From an uncultured Bacteroidales bacterium (GTDB lineage: Bacteria; Bacteroidota; Bacteroidia; Bacteroidales; Bacteroidaceae): a stretch of DNA of 34,236 nt. Positions 16,379-26,546 of this stretch are shown piece after piece (within the stretch, counting starts at the first letter, position 1; every line of letters begins with the position of its first letter). Where the stretch lies: NCBI GenBank assembly GCA_902779165.1, contig CACZAN010000039.1, forward strand, positions 1-34,236, written 5' to 3'. Position numbers and translations under genes: made by a program. Below the pieces are notes generated by a model that was not told the DNA's origin, ran no database searches, and saw nothing but the letters and a program-made list of their open reading frames with translations.

Positions 16379-17734
16379 ATGGAAATCAAATTTGAAAAGA
16401 CAAGTGCGGTGGCAGCTGAGCTGACCATCGAGATGGAAAAAGCAGATTATCAGGAGCGCGTCGAGAAGGCGCTGAAGAACTATCGCAAGAAGGCTGCGAT
16501 GCCCGGATTCCGCCCCGGTCAGGTGCCTTTGAGCCTTCTGAAGAAGCGTTTCGGCGGTGAGGTTACTGCCGAGGAAGTGCAGAAACTGCTCTCAGAGAAA
16601 CTCTATGGTTATCTCCGCGAGGAGAAAATCGATATGCTCGGCGATCCCCTCGCCAGCGAGAAACAGCAGGCTGTTGACTTCGAGGCCGAGAAGCTGGTAT
16701 TCATCTTCGATATCGCTCTGGCTCCGCAGTTCGATGCCAAACTGACGGCCAAGGACAAGATTCCCTACTACACCATTGAGATTACCGACGAGATGGTTGA
16801 CAGCCAGGTGAAAGCCTATACTCAGCGTGGCGGTCACTACGATAAGGTCGACACGTTCCAAGAAGGCGACATGACCAAGGGACATATTGCCCAGCTCGAC
16901 GAACAGGGCAACATCCTCGAAGGTGGTATTCAGAAAGAGGACGCTGTCATCCTTCCCGGATACTTCAAGAACGATGATCAGAAGAAGAAGTTCGAGGGTG
17001 TGCAGGCAAATACCGTGCTCACCTTCAATCCCGCCCAGGCTTATGAAAACAGCGCTATCGAGCTGTCTACTCTTCTGGGTATCACCAAGGAAGAGGCCGA
17101 GAACGTTCGCGGCGACTTCAGCTACCAGATTACGGAGATTACCCGTTGGATGCCAGCCGAACTGAATCAGGAATTCTTCGACAGCGTGTTTGGCGAAGGT
17201 GCCGTGAAGAGTGAGGAGGAATTCCGCGCTCGCGTGAAAGAACAGTTGCAGGAGCAGTTCGCTGAGGACAGCGAGTTCCGCTTCCTCATCGACGTGCGTG
17301 AGTACCTCGAGAAACGCATCGGCGACCTCGAATGGCCCGACGAGCTGCTCAAGCGCATCATGCGTGCCAACAACCCTGATAAAGAAGAGAGTTATGTCGA
17401 AGAGAACTATGCAGGCAGCATCAAGGAACTCCTGTGGCACCTCATCAAGGAACAGCTGGCCGACCAGACTGGCATCAAGGTAGAGCAGGCCGATGTGCTG
17501 GAGACGGCCAAGGCACAGACTCGCGCTCAGTTCGCACAGTATGGCATGGGCAATGTTCCTGATGAACTGATTACAAAGTATGCTTCTGAGCAGTTGCAGA
17601 AGAAAGAGCAGGCCGAGGCACTTGTGGCCCGCACCGTAGAGCACAAGCTCCGCGAGGCTCTGAAGCCGATAGTGAAGCTGCAGCAGAAGACAGTCTCGTT
17701 GGAAGCATTCAACAAACTTTTTGAGAAGAAATGA
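16379..17734 (+). CDS. tig: Trigger factor (ribosome-associated chaperone)
   Basis: A 451-residue protein with the ribosome-docking signature AMPGFRPGQVPLSLLKKRFG near residue 40, a divergent FKBP-like middle segment (about 150-240) and a long helical C-terminal arm domain. Length and architecture fit the family. Trigger factor binds the ribosomal exit tunnel and shields nascent chains. As in related bacteria the middle domain lacks the classical prolyl-isomerase residues. It overlaps clpP by four bases (ATGA at 17731), so the two are translationally coupled. The leader contains no recognisable TAnnTTTG box. Its promoter may be in or before the tandem array, or it may be read through from lptB. 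Confidence 0.93.
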   Translation: MEIKFEKTSAVAAELTIEMEKADYQERVEKALKNYRKKAAMPGFRPGQVPLSLLKKRFGGEVTAEEVQKLLSEKLYGYLREEKIDMLGDPLASEKQQAVDFEAEKLVFIFDIALAPQFDAKLTAKDKIPYYTIEITDEMVDSQVKAYTQRGGHYDKVDTFQEGDMTKGHIAQLDEQGNILEGGIQKEDAVILPGYFKNDDQKKKFEGVQANTVLTFNPAQAYENSAIELSTLLGITKEEAENVRGDFSYQITEITRWMPAELNQEFFDSVFGEGAVKSEEEFRARVKEQLQEQFAEDSEFRFLIDVREYLEKRIGDLEWPDELLKRIMRANNPDKEESYVEENYAGSIKELLWHLIKEQLADQTGIKVEQADVLETAKAQTRAQFAQYGMGNVPDELITKYASEQLQKKEQAEALVARTVEHKLREALKPIVKLQQKTVSLEAFNKLFEKK

Positions 17735-18402
17735 GAAGAACAGACTTTTATAAATTCGCCACTGGGCACCTGGGGATGAACGGTCAGGTGCTCGATGATG
17801 TGATGAAGGTTCAGGACAACTACCTGAATCCCTACATCCTGGAGGAACGCCAGCTGAACGTCACTCAGATGGACGTCTTCTCCCGCCTGATGATGGACCG
17901 CATCATTTTCCTCGGCACAGAAGTCAACGATTATACGGCCAACACCCTTCAGGCCCAGTTGCTGTACCTCGACAGTGCCGACCCGGGCAAGGATATCAGT
18001 ATCTATATCAACTCCCCCGGCGGTAGCGTGTATGCCGGTCTGGGTATCTACGATACGATGCAGTTCGTGAACTGTGACGTGCAAACCATCTGCACGGGTA
18101 TGGCAGCCTCGATGGCAGCTGTACTGCTCGTGTCGGGTAAGGAGGGCAAGCGCAGCGCTCTGCCTCACAGCCGCGTGATGATTCACCAGCCGCTGGGCGG
18201 CGTCTCTGGCCAGGCTTCGGATATTGAAATCGAAGCCCGCGAGATTCAGAAACTGAAGAAGGAACTCTATCAAATCATCTCTGACCACAGCCACACCGAT
18301 TTTGACAAAGTGTGGGCAGACAGCGACCGCAATTACTGGATGACAGCTGAGGAAGCCAAAGCCTATGGGATGATTGACAACGTATTGCAGCGCAAAGCGT
18401 AA
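17731..18402 (+). CDS. clpP: ATP-dependent Clp protease proteolytic subunit ClpP
   Basis: A 223-residue serine protease that forms the barrel associating with ClpX. Ser127 (TGMAAS) and His152 (MIHQP) are the expected nucleophile and base. The position of the third triad residue, Asp171 in E. coli (ERDRF), aligns with Asn201 here (SDRNYW). The codon is AAT, one base from an Asp codon. Some active or partner-dependent ClpP proteins, such as Listeria ClpP1, also carry Asn there. The N-terminal ~35 residues are longer than in E. coli, as is common for the phylum. It starts on the tig stop codon, and clpX follows after 43 bp. Confidence 0.95.
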   Translation: MRRTDFYKFATGHLGMNGQVLDDVMKVQDNYLNPYILEERQLNVTQMDVFSRLMMDRIIFLGTEVNDYTANTLQAQLLYLDSADPGKDISIYINSPGGSVYAGLGIYDTMQFVNCDVQTICTGMAASMAAVLLVSGKEGKRSALPHSRVMIHQPLGGVSGQASDIEIEAREIQKLKKELYQIISDHSHTDFDKVWADSDRNYWMTAEEAKAYGMIDNVLQRKA

Positions 18403-18445
18403 TATCGCGCGCGTGCGTACCTTAATATTATAATTAAGGCAATTT

Positions 18446-19687
18446 ATGGCAAAAAGTATACAGCGCTGCTCTTTCTGTGGACGAACAGACAGAGAAGTCC
18501 GACTATTGATAACAGGTGAGTCGGGCTGCATCTGTGACGCCTGTGCCAAACAGGCCTACGAAGTAGTGCAGCAGAACCTGGAGAATGTTGGCGGGAACGG
18601 GAGATCCCAAGGCAAGTACTCCACTCTGAGAATGGAAGCCTTGCCCCGCCCGTCAGATATCAAAGCTTATCTCGATCAGTATGTCATTGGGCAGGACGAT
18701 GCCAAGCGCTATCTCTCTGTGGCAGTCTATAACCACTACAAGCGCCTGCTTCAGCCCAACACCGACGATGGCGTGGAAATCGAGAAGAGCAATATCGTTA
18801 TGGTCGGACCCACAGGTACCGGAAAGACTCTGATGGCCCGCACGATTGCCAAACTGCTGAAGGTGCCCTTCACGATTGTAGATGCCACTGTTTTTACGGA
18901 AGCCGGCTACGTAGGTGAAGATGTCGAAAGCATCCTGACACGACTGCTTCAGGTGGCCGATTTCGATGTGGAACAGGCTGAGCGCGGCATCGTCTTTATC
19001 GACGAGATCGACAAGATCGCCCGCAAGAGCGATAATCCCAGCATCACCCGCGATGTTTCCGGAGAAGGTGTTCAACAGGGCTTGCTGAAACTGCTCGAGG
19101 GCACCATGGTAAATGTGCCTCCTAAGGGTGGACGTAAGCATCCTGACCAGGACTACGTTCATGTAGACACACACAATATCCTCTTTATCTGTGGCGGAGC
19201 CTTCGATGGCATCGAGCGTAAGATAGCACAGCGCATGAACACCCATGTGGTTGGTTACGCTTCGGTCCAGAACGTTGCACAAATCGACCGCAATGATTTG
19301 TTGAGATATATTCAGCCCCAGGACTTGAAGTCTTTCGGACTGATACCTGAAATCATCGGCCGTCTGCCTGTGCTCACACATCTGGATCAACTCGACCGCA
19401 CAGCTCTCCGCAATATCCTCACTGAGCCCAGGAACTCCCTGATTCGTCAGCAGCAGAAGCTCTTCAAGATGGATGGTATCGACCTGCAGTTCGATGATGA
19501 TGCTCTGGAGTATATAGTTGATAAGGCAGTGGAGTTTAAACTGGGTGCCCGCGGACTTCGGAGCATCGTGGAGGCCATCATGATTTCTCCTCAATATGAA
19601 CTCCCGTCGTCGGGTCAAAAGGCGTTCCGTGTGACTCGTGAATTTGCCCGTCAGCAATTAGAGAAGTCCACGGTGACCTTTCAATAG
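18446..19687 (+). CDS. clpX: ClpX, AAA+ unfoldase of the ClpXP protease
   Basis: A 413-residue protein. It has an N-terminal zinc-binding domain with CSFCGR and CICDAC pairs, Walker A GPTGTGKT, Walker [15 protein letters not shown], an RKHP segment in the pore-loop region, sensor [10 protein letters not shown] and the C-terminal helical domain (ARGLRSIVE). ClpX recognises tagged substrates, unfolds them and feeds them to ClpP, encoded just upstream. Length is normal. A strong intrinsic terminator follows at 19737. Confidence 0.97.
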   Translation: MAKSIQRCSFCGRTDREVRLLITGESGCICDACAKQAYEVVQQNLENVGGNGRSQGKYSTLRMEALPRPSDIKAYLDQYVIGQDDAKRYLSVAVYNHYKRLLQPNTDDGVEIEKSNIVMVGPTGTGKTLMARTIAKLLKVPFTIVDATVFTEAGYVGEDVESILTRLLQVADFDVEQAERGIVFIDEIDKIARKSDNPSITRDVSGEGVQQGLLKLLEGTMVNVPPKGGRKHPDQDYVHVDTHNILFICGGAFDGIERKIAQRMNTHVVGYASVQNVAQIDRNDLLRYIQPQDLKSFGLIPEIIGRLPVLTHLDQLDRTALRNILTEPRNSLIRQQQKLFKMDGIDLQFDDDALEYIVDKAVEFKLGARGLRSIVEAIMISPQYELPSSGQKAFRVTREFARQQLEKSTVTFQ

Positions 19688-19736
19688 GAATTTGTGCCAA
19701 ATGCCCCCCTTGCAGGGGGTAAAATAGCAGCAGAAG

Positions 19737-19778
19737 CGCTTTCTATCTCAAAAAATGAGGTTAGAAAGCGTTTTTTTT
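19737..19778 (+). terminator. Intrinsic terminator after clpX
   Basis: Arms CGCTTTCTATCTCA and TGAGGTTAGAAAGCG pair with a one-base bulge around an AAAAA loop and are followed by eight T. It ends the tig-clpP-clpX transcript. A GC palindrome CCCCCTTGCAGGGGG lies just before it (19703-19719). Confidence 0.85.
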
Positions 19779-19798
19779 GTAAAAACTATGGAAAAAAG

Positions 19799-19830
19799 TT
19801 GTGTCGTTGGTGTTTTTTTGTATATCTTTG
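19799..19830 (+). promoter_or_regulatory. Promoter of recQ
   Basis: TTG at 19799-19801 and TATCTTTG at 19823-19830 are separated by 21 bp, matching the Bacteroidetes -33/-7 pattern. The recQ ATG follows 22 bp later. Confidence 0.65.
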
Positions 19831-19852
19831 TAACGCACTTTAACGAGAACGC

Positions 19853-22027
19853 ATGAAATCGAACGTAGACCTTACCTCTCAACTGAAGCATTATTTTGGC
19901 TTCGACACCTTCAAAGGAGACCAGGAAGCCATTATTCGAAACTTGCTCCAAGGGCGGGACACTTTTGTCTTGATGCCTACGGGTGGGGGTAAATCCCTAT
20001 GCTATCAGTTGCCGGCTTTGTTGATGCAAGGAACGGCCATTGTCATTTCACCGCTCATCGCATTAATGAAGAATCAAGTGGACGCTATTCGGCAGGTCAG
20101 TGCTGACGATGGAATAGCTCACTTCATGAATTCCTCGTTGAACCGTTCGGCCCTGGATCAGGTGAAGAGCGACGTGCTCGCAGGGCGTACGAAGCTGTTG
20201 TATGTGGCTCCTGAGTCCCTTACGAAAGAGGAGAACATCGACTTCCTCAAGCAGGTGAAGATCTCGTTCTATGCAGTCGACGAAGCACACTGTATCTCGG
20301 AATGGGGTCACGATTTCCGTCCGGAATATCGCCGTATCCGTCCTATTGTCAATGAGATAGGTTCTGCTCCTGTTATAGCCCTCACGGCTACGGCCACAGA
20401 TAAGGTTCGCGATGATATTAAGAAGAATCTCGGTATGCCGAATGCCGATGAGTTCTGCAGTTCATTCAACCGCCCCAATCTCTACTATGAGGTCCGTCCG
20501 AAGACCAAGGATGTCAACAAGGATATCGTGAAGTTCATCAAGCAGAATCCGGGCAAGAGTGGTATCATCTATTGTCTCTCGCGCAAGAAGGTAGAGGAAC
20601 TGGCCGAGGTCCTGCGGGCCAACGATATTGATGCCCGCGCCTATCATGCAGGAATGGATACTCCCACCCGCACGATGACTCAGGACGACTTCGTGATGGA
20701 CCGCATCAGCGTCATCGTAGCCACCATTGCTTTCGGAATGGGCATCGATAAGCCGGATGTCCGCTTTGTCATTCACTACGATATTCCGAAGAGTCTCGAA
20801 GGCTATTATCAGGAGACCGGCCGAGCTGGACGTGATGGTGGTGAGGGAAAATGTATTACCTTCTATACCTACCGCGATCTCGTGAAGTTGGAAAAGTTCA
20901 TGGAGGGCAAGCCGGTAGCAGAGCAAGATATCGGTCGCCAGCTCCTGCAGGAAACCGCCTCGTATGCAGAGACTTCCGTATGTCGGCGCCGCGTGCTACT
21001 CCATTACTTCGGTGAGGAATATACCGAGGAGAATTGCCACAACTGTGACAACTGCCTGCACCCGAAGGCACAGATCGAAGCCAAGGATGATCTGAAGCTG
21101 GTGCTCGAGGTCATTCGCGATATCAAGGAGAACTTCAAGGTGCCTCATGTCCTGAATGTTCTGACTGGCAATCCCACGGAAGAAGTCATTGCCCACAAGC
21201 ACGACGATCTCGAGTGCTTTGGCTGTGGCGACCAGAAGGATTCGCGCTACTGGAATACCGTTTTGCGTCAGGCACTGCTCAACGGATTTATTTACAAAGA
21301 AGTAGAGAACTACGGACTGCTGAAGCTGACCGACGAGGGACGGGCCTTCATCAAGAAGCCGCAGTCCTTCATGATTTCTCTGGACAACGACTTCGATAGC
21401 GATTATGTGGATACAGATGCAGCTGGAACTGCCGCTTTGGACGAAGAGTTACTGGCGATGCTCAAGAGCTTGCGCAAGCGCGTATCCGAAGAAAAGGACA
21501 TCCCGCCTTATGTCATCTTCCAGGATCAGAGTTTGGACGCTATGGCCACCGTTTATCCTGTGACGATAGAGGAGCTGAAGAACATTCCCGGAGTAGGAGA
21601 GGGTAAGGCCAAGCGCTACGGCAAGGAGTTCTGTGAACTCATCATGCGTCACTGTGAGGAGAACGAGATTGAGCGGCCGGAAGACATGCGTGTGCGCACC
21701 GTCATCAACAAGAGTAAGAACAAGGTTGCTATCATCCAGAGCATCGACCGCAAAGTGGACCTCGAGGTGCTGGCAAAGAGCAAAGGCCTGGACTTCGACG
21801 AATTCCTCGATGAGCTTGACGCCATCGTCGACAGCGGCACGAAACTTGATATCAACTACTATCTGAACCAGATCATGGATCAAGATCAGATTGATGATAT
21901 CTTCGAGTACTTCCGCGAGAGCGAAACCGATGATATTGATGATGCGCTCGATGAATTGGAGGACGATTATACCGAAGAGCAAATCCGACTCGTCCGCATC
22001 AAGTTCATTAGCGAATTGGGCAATTAA
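19853..22027 (+). CDS. recQ: ATP-dependent DNA helicase RecQ
   Basis: A 724-residue superfamily 2 helicase, longer than E. coli RecQ (about 610). Walker A is MPTGGGKSLCYQ, the Walker B DEAH box is at 143-146, and the aromatic-rich loop CISEWGHDFRPEY follows it. The conserved GFGMGIDKPDVR-type motif appears as AFGMGIDKPDVRFV, and motif VI is QETGRAGRDG. The zinc-binding RQC region has CRRR...CHNCDNC. An HRDC domain (about 545-605) includes IPGVGEGKAKRYG. After HRDC there is an acidic tail of about 100 residues ending DYTEEQIRLVRIKFISELGN, absent in E. coli. It unwinds DNA in recombination and fork repair. It has its own promoter and terminator. Confidence 0.95.
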   Translation: MKSNVDLTSQLKHYFGFDTFKGDQEAIIRNLLQGRDTFVLMPTGGGKSLCYQLPALLMQGTAIVISPLIALMKNQVDAIRQVSADDGIAHFMNSSLNRSALDQVKSDVLAGRTKLLYVAPESLTKEENIDFLKQVKISFYAVDEAHCISEWGHDFRPEYRRIRPIVNEIGSAPVIALTATATDKVRDDIKKNLGMPNADEFCSSFNRPNLYYEVRPKTKDVNKDIVKFIKQNPGKSGIIYCLSRKKVEELAEVLRANDIDARAYHAGMDTPTRTMTQDDFVMDRISVIVATIAFGMGIDKPDVRFVIHYDIPKSLEGYYQETGRAGRDGGEGKCITFYTYRDLVKLEKFMEGKPVAEQDIGRQLLQETASYAETSVCRRRVLLHYFGEEYTEENCHNCDNCLHPKAQIEAKDDLKLVLEVIRDIKENFKVPHVLNVLTGNPTEEVIAHKHDDLECFGCGDQKDSRYWNTVLRQALLNGFIYKEVENYGLLKLTDEGRAFIKKPQSFMISLDNDFDSDYVDTDAAGTAALDEELLAMLKSLRKRVSEEKDIPPYVIFQDQSLDAMATVYPVTIEELKNIPGVGEGKAKRYGKEFCELIMRHCEENEIERPEDMRVRTVINKSKNKVAIIQSIDRKVDLEVLAKSKGLDFDEFLDELDAIVDSGTKLDINYYLNQIMDQDQIDDIFEYFRESETDDIDDALDELEDDYTEEQIRLVRIKFISELGN

Positions 22028-22071
22028 AACTGCACTTTTCCCCCTTTAGAGTTCGTCAAAAACCTATTTAG

Positions 22072-22101
22072 GGCACGGAATCCGCGAGATTTCGTGCCTT
22101 T
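22072..22101 (+). terminator. Probable terminator after recQ
   Basis: GGCACGGAAT and ATTTCGTGCC pair (10 bp with one G-T pair) around a CCGCGAG loop, followed by TTT. It lies 45 bp after the recQ stop and ahead of the guaB promoter. Confidence 0.65.
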
Positions 22102-22122
22102 AACAAAATATCACCCTTCTCT

Positions 22123-22154
22123 TTTGGTTGTCTCGCAGAAATTCCGTACTTTTG
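22123..22154 (+). promoter_or_regulatory. Promoter of guaB
   Basis: TTTG at 22123-22126 and TACTTTTG at 22147-22154, 20 bp apart, match the Bacteroidetes promoter pattern well. The guaB ATG is 27 bp downstream. The longer open frame starting at 22128 would begin inside this promoter. Confidence 0.7.
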
Positions 22155-22181
22155 CGCGCAATAAAACAAAATCTTACTTAT

Positions 22182-23660
22182 ATGGCAGACTTTATTGCAG
22201 ATCGCATTGTTATGGACGGACTCACATTTGATGATGTCCTCCTCGTTCCCGCTTACTCCGAGGTGCTTCCCCGCACCGTGGATCTCACCACCCGTTTCTC
22301 GCGCCACATAGAGCTTAAAGTGCCTTTCGTCACTGCAGCAATGGATACTGTGACCGAAGCCACAATGGCAATAGCCATCGCCCGCGAAGGTGGCATCGGC
22401 GTCATCCATAAGAATATGTCGATAGAAGAACAAGCCCGTCAGGTGGCTATTGTCAAACGAGCCGAGAACGGTATGATCTACCATCCTGTCACCATCCAGA
22501 GCGATGCTACGGTGGCCGACGCACTGGACCTCATGGCAGAGTATCATATCGGTGGCATTCCCGTGGTCGATAAGGAAAACCGGTTGGTGGGTATTGTCAC
22601 GAACCGCGACCTCCGCTTTGAGCGCAACATCGGTCGCCCCATCGCCGAAGTGATGACCAAGGAGAATCTGGTCACCACCCACCAGCAGACCGACCTCTTT
22701 GCCGCCTCGCAGATCCTGCAGGAGAATAAGATCGAGAAGCTTCCCGTAGTGGATGATGAGAATCACCTTATAGGTCTCATCACCTATAAAGATATCACTA
22801 AGGCCAAGGATAAGCCCATGGCTTGCAAAGATGAGAAGGGTCGTCTGCGCGTGGCTGCCGGCGTTGGCGTGACGGTCGATACGCTGGAACGCATCACTGC
22901 TCTCGTAGAGGCCGGTGCAGATGCCATCGTCATCGACACCGCCCACGGTCATTCCAAGGGCGTTATCGACAAGTTGAAGGAGGCAAAGAACGCTTTCCCG
23001 AATATCGATATCGTGGTCGGAAATGTGGCAACAGGCGAAGCCGCTCGAGCACTTGTTGAGGCTGGCGCTGACGGCATTAAGGTGGGCATTGGTCCCGGCA
23101 GTATCTGCACCACACGCGTGGTGGCTGGCGTCGGCGTTCCTCAGCTCTCTGCCGTTTACGATGTGGCAAAGGCCCTCGAAGGCACAGGCGTTCCCCTTAT
23201 CGCTGATGGTGGTCTCCGCTACTCGGGTGATGTCGTGAAGGCAATCGCCGCAGGTGGTTACTGTGTGATGGTCGGTTCTCTGGTGGCAGGCACCGAGGAG
23301 TCTCCTGGCGACACGATTATCTTTAATGGCCGTAAGTTCAAGAGCTATCGTGGTATGGGCTCACTCGAGGCAATGGAAAATGGCAGCAAGGACCGCTACT
23401 TCCAGGCTTGCGAGAAGGACGTGAAGAAGCTTGTTCCTGAAGGCATCGCCGGACGTGTTCCTTACAAGGGCACGGTTCAGGAAGTCATCTATCAGCTCAT
23501 CGGAGGCCTGCGCTCAGGTATGGGTTATTGTGGTGCCGGCACCATCGAGGCGCTGCATCATGCTAAGTTCGTTCGTATCACGAATGCCGGTGTGCTCGAG
23601 AGTCATCCCCACGATATTACGATTACTAGCGAGGCTCCCAACTACAGCCGTCCGCAATAA
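22182..23660 (+). CDS. guaB: Inosine-5'-monophosphate dehydrogenase
   Basis: A 492-residue IMPDH that oxidises IMP to XMP with NAD+, the committed step of guanine nucleotide synthesis in the cytoplasm. The catalytic loop [15 protein letters not shown] holds Cys309. Two CBS domains (about 95-205) are inserted in the barrel ([17 protein letters not shown] and [16 protein letters not shown]). The phosphate-binding region [20 protein letters not shown] and the flap-adjacent [13 protein letters not shown] are intact. The ATG at 22182 is preferred over a TTG at 22128, which lies in the promoter. The downstream gap to the parvulin genes is under 50 bp with no terminator, so co-transcription is possible. 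Confidence 0.97.
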   Translation: MADFIADRIVMDGLTFDDVLLVPAYSEVLPRTVDLTTRFSRHIELKVPFVTAAMDTVTEATMAIAIAREGGIGVIHKNMSIEEQARQVAIVKRAENGMIYHPVTIQSDATVADALDLMAEYHIGGIPVVDKENRLVGIVTNRDLRFERNIGRPIAEVMTKENLVTTHQQTDLFAASQILQENKIEKLPVVDDENHLIGLITYKDITKAKDKPMACKDEKGRLRVAAGVGVTVDTLERITALVEAGADAIVIDTAHGHSKGVIDKLKEAKNAFPNIDIVVGNVATGEAARALVEAGADGIKVGIGPGSICTTRVVAGVGVPQLSAVYDVAKALEGTGVPLIADGGLRYSGDVVKAIAAGGYCVMVGSLVAGTEESPGDTIIFNGRKFKSYRGMGSLEAMENGSKDRYFQACEKDVKKLVPEGIAGRVPYKGTVQEVIYQLIGGLRSGMGYCGAGTIEALHHAKFVRITNAGVLESHPHDITITSEAPNYSRPQ

Positions 23661-23708
23661 GCTGGAGATTTGAAACATTGAACATTGAATACAGAAAGAA
23701 TGCATGTG

Positions 23709-25145
23709 ATGAGACGAAATTATTATCTTTTCTCCTTTCTCTTTTCTCTCTTGTCTTTGTCGGCGTTTGCCCAGGAGAATGATCCTATTGTGATGCGAAT
23801 CAACGGCAAGAATGTGCCGCGTTCGGAGTTCGAATACCATTTCAATAAGAACAATACCGATGAGGTCATCGACCGTAAGTCGGTGGATGAATACGTGGAG
23901 CTCTTCATAAACTATAAGTTGAAGGTGGAGGCTGCCCTCGATGCGAAACTCGACACGCTGTCGAGTTATCAGCAGGAATTCCGCAGTTATCGCGATCAGC
24001 AGATTCGTCCGCTGATGGTGACTCCCGAAGCCGAGGAAGCAGAAGTACGTGCGTACTATGAGAACATGCTCTCCCAGCTCGAAGGTAAGCAACTCATCCA
24101 GCCTGCACACATCTTCGTGCGCGTTCCCCAGCAGTCATCTGCCGATCAGCAGGCTGCCGCCAAAGCCCGCATAGACAGTATCTATTCTGTTATCATCGGC
24201 GGTCAGGACTTTGCCGAAGTGGCAGCCCGCACTTCCGAGGATCCGAGCACAGCCCAGCGCGGCGGTATCATCGGATGGATAGGTCCTCATCAGTTGTTGA
24301 AAGAAATTGAGGATGCAGCCTACGCTTTGCAGGTGGGAGAGATGGGTCAGCCGTTGCAGTCAACAGTGGGTTGGCACATCCTTAAGCTCATGGACCAAAA
24401 GCCTTTGGAACCCTACGACACGTTGGCTCCCCGCATCCGCACATTCCTCGAGGCCCGTGGAATGCGTGACAGGATTGCTGATACGATGGTCGACAGTCTG
24501 GCTAAGGCCAGCGGCGGACAGAAGACCGTACAACAGGTTCTCGATGAACAGGCAGAACATTTTGCTGCCCAGGATCAGGAACTGAAGTACCTCATTCAGG
24601 AATACCACGACGGCCTGCTGCTCTATGAGATCTGTCAGCGTCAGGTCTGGGAACCTGCAGCCAAGGATACTGCTGCCCTCGAGAGTTATTTCAAGAAGAA
24701 CAAGAAAGCTTATGCCTTCGATAAGCCCCACTATACAGGTGCCCTCCTTCAGGCACAGTCTCCCGCCCTGCTGAAGCAGGTGCAGAAAGCCCTGAAGAAA
24801 CAGAAGGACGAGAGCCGCTGGGCCGACCTTGTGAAGACGCTGTTCAACAAGGATTCCGTGCAGGTGCGTTTCGAGCGCAGGATGTTCACCCAGGGCGACA
24901 ATGCCCTCGTCGACTCTCTGGTCTTCAAGGTTCGTCAGGGAAAGACCAAACTGAATCCTCGCTATCCTGCCGTTGGCGTTCAGGGCCGCATGCTCAAGAA
25001 AGGTCCCGCCTATTGGTACGATGTCAGCAGCCAGGTGGTTGCCGACTATCAGGCACTCAAGGAACAGGAATTTGTCGAAGAACTGCGTAGGCGCTATAAA
25101 GTAGAAGTGTTCAAGGACGCTATTGCCACCGTAAACAAGCATTAA
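23709..25145 (+). CDS. Periplasmic peptidylprolyl isomerase with one parvulin domain
   Basis: A 478-residue exported protein with an N-terminal signal peptide (RRNYYLFSFLFSLLSLSAFAQ, about residues 2-22) and a SurA/PpiD-like N-terminal helical region (VPRSEFEYHFNK and YVELFINYKLKVEAAL). One PpiC-type isomerase domain runs from about 125 to 225 (AHIFVRVP, then GGIIGWIGPHQLL, then STVGWHILKL). The remaining ~250 residues are helical and charged without a second clear isomerase domain. It probably assists outer-membrane protein folding. I use the ATG at 23709, directly before the signal peptide. An in-frame ATG at 23700 is the alternative. It abuts the SurA gene exactly, with its stop codon directly before that ATG. 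Confidence 0.85.
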   Translation: MRRNYYLFSFLFSLLSLSAFAQENDPIVMRINGKNVPRSEFEYHFNKNNTDEVIDRKSVDEYVELFINYKLKVEAALDAKLDTLSSYQQEFRSYRDQQIRPLMVTPEAEEAEVRAYYENMLSQLEGKQLIQPAHIFVRVPQQSSADQQAAAKARIDSIYSVIIGGQDFAEVAARTSEDPSTAQRGGIIGWIGPHQLLKEIEDAAYALQVGEMGQPLQSTVGWHILKLMDQKPLEPYDTLAPRIRTFLEARGMRDRIADTMVDSLAKASGGQKTVQQVLDEQAEHFAAQDQELKYLIQEYHDGLLLYEICQRQVWEPAAKDTAALESYFKKNKKAYAFDKPHYTGALLQAQSPALLKQVQKALKKQKDESRWADLVKTLFNKDSVQVRFERRMFTQGDNALVDSLVFKVRQGKTKLNPRYPAVGVQGRMLKKGPAYWYDVSSQVVADYQALKEQEFVEELRRRYKVEVFKDAIATVNKH

Positions 25146-26525
25146 ATGAAATCCCTAAGTATCAGAAGAATACTCCTGGCTGTGCTCCTCACTTTGGGAA
25201 CGCAGTACTCCTCTTTCGCCCAGCTGAACAGCACCATCGATGAAGTCGTTTGGGTGGTAGGTGATGAAGCCATATTCCGCAGCGAAGTAGAGAAAATGCG
25301 GCAGCAGATGCAGCGCGTCAGCGGTAATCCCTATTGCACCATTCCCGAGAATCTTGCCTTGCAGAAGCTATTCCTCCATCAGGCGAAGATTGACTCTATT
25401 GAAGTTCCCGCAGAAACCGTGAACCGCTATGTCGAGATGTACATCAACGAGTGGATTCAGACTGCAGGTTCCAAGGAGAAGCTGGAAGAGTACCGTGGGC
25501 AGACGTTGTCTCAGATTCGCGAAGAGACCTTCGAGATGGTGCGCGACAACCAAGTAATGAATGAAGTGCGCAAATCTTTGACGAAGGATATCAAGGTGAC
25601 GCCAGCTGAGGTCCGTCATTTCTTCAAGGACATCCCAGAAGATTCCCTGCCCTTGATACCCACACAGGTTGAAGTGGAGTTGGTCACTGAACATCCGAAG
25701 GTGCGCCAGGAGGAAGTTGACCGCGTCAAGGGTCTGCTGCGCGAGTACACCGAGCGCATCAACTCCGGCGAATCCTCGTTCTCGATGTTGGCCCGCCTCT
25801 ACAGCGACGACACCGAGTCTGCTAAGCAGGGCGGCGAAATGGACTATATGAGCAAGATGGAGCTGGATCCCGCCTTCGCGAATGTGGCCTGGAGCCTCAC
25901 CGACCCGAAGAAGGTGTCGAAGATCGTGGAGTCGCAGTTCGGCTACCATATCATTCAACTCGTCGACAAGCGTGGTGATAAGCTGAAGTTACGCCATATC
26001 CTCAAACGCGTTCATGTGGATGATAACGATGTAGAAGCCTGTCTGCTACGTTTGGACTCCATCATGACGGATGTCCGGGCTGGTAAGTTCACCTTCGAGG
26101 ATGCCGCCAGCGCGCTCTCTGACGATAAGGACTCCCGCAACAACCGCGGCCTGATGTTCAACGTCACCCAGGATCCGGCCACAGGCGAACGCATGCGTAC
26201 CTCCCGCTTCAAGATGGCGGACCTTCCCTCAGAGATTGCCCGCGTTGTTGAGTCCTTGGAGGTGGGCGAGATCTCCAAGCCCTTCAAGATGTTGGATAGG
26301 GCAGGGAAGACCCAGTGTGCGGTTGTCAAGCTCAAAAGCCGCATCCCCGCTCACACTGCCACCATCACCGAGGACTTCCAGGTACTCCGTCAGATTGTTC
26401 ACGACAGACGTGCTGAGGAGTTCATCGACAAGTGGATACGCGAGAAACAACGCACCACCTATGTCCGCATCCATCCCGACTGGCAGAATTGTGAGTTCCA
26501 GTATCCCGGATGGATTAAGGAGTGA
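25146..26525 (+). CDS. surA: SurA-like periplasmic chaperone / peptidylprolyl isomerase
   Basis: A 459-residue protein with a signal peptide (about 1-25, SFAQ cleavage region), a SurA N-terminal domain (VVWVVGDEAIFRSEVE and on) and a first parvulin domain (about 170-280, with GGEMDYMSKMEL and ESQFGYHIIQLVDKRGD). A second, more divergent parvulin domain (about 280-390) begins LKLRHILKRV. The GDEAI(F)RSE start is diagnostic of SurA. It escorts unfolded outer-membrane proteins across the periplasm. Coupled to the preceding parvulin (no gap) and 21 bp before the OstA-like gene, it belongs to an envelope-assembly operon. Confidence 0.9.
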   Translation: MKSLSIRRILLAVLLTLGTQYSSFAQLNSTIDEVVWVVGDEAIFRSEVEKMRQQMQRVSGNPYCTIPENLALQKLFLHQAKIDSIEVPAETVNRYVEMYINEWIQTAGSKEKLEEYRGQTLSQIREETFEMVRDNQVMNEVRKSLTKDIKVTPAEVRHFFKDIPEDSLPLIPTQVEVELVTEHPKVRQEEVDRVKGLLREYTERINSGESSFSMLARLYSDDTESAKQGGEMDYMSKMELDPAFANVAWSLTDPKKVSKIVESQFGYHIIQLVDKRGDKLKLRHILKRVHVDDNDVEACLLRLDSIMTDVRAGKFTFEDAASALSDDKDSRNNRGLMFNVTQDPATGERMRTSRFKMADLPSEIARVVESLEVGEISKPFKMLDRAGKTQCAVVKLKSRIPAHTATITEDFQVLRQIVHDRRAEEFIDKWIREKQRTTYVRIHPDWQNCEFQYPGWIKE

Positions 26526-26546
26526 CCCCGCCAGAACACCAAAAGC

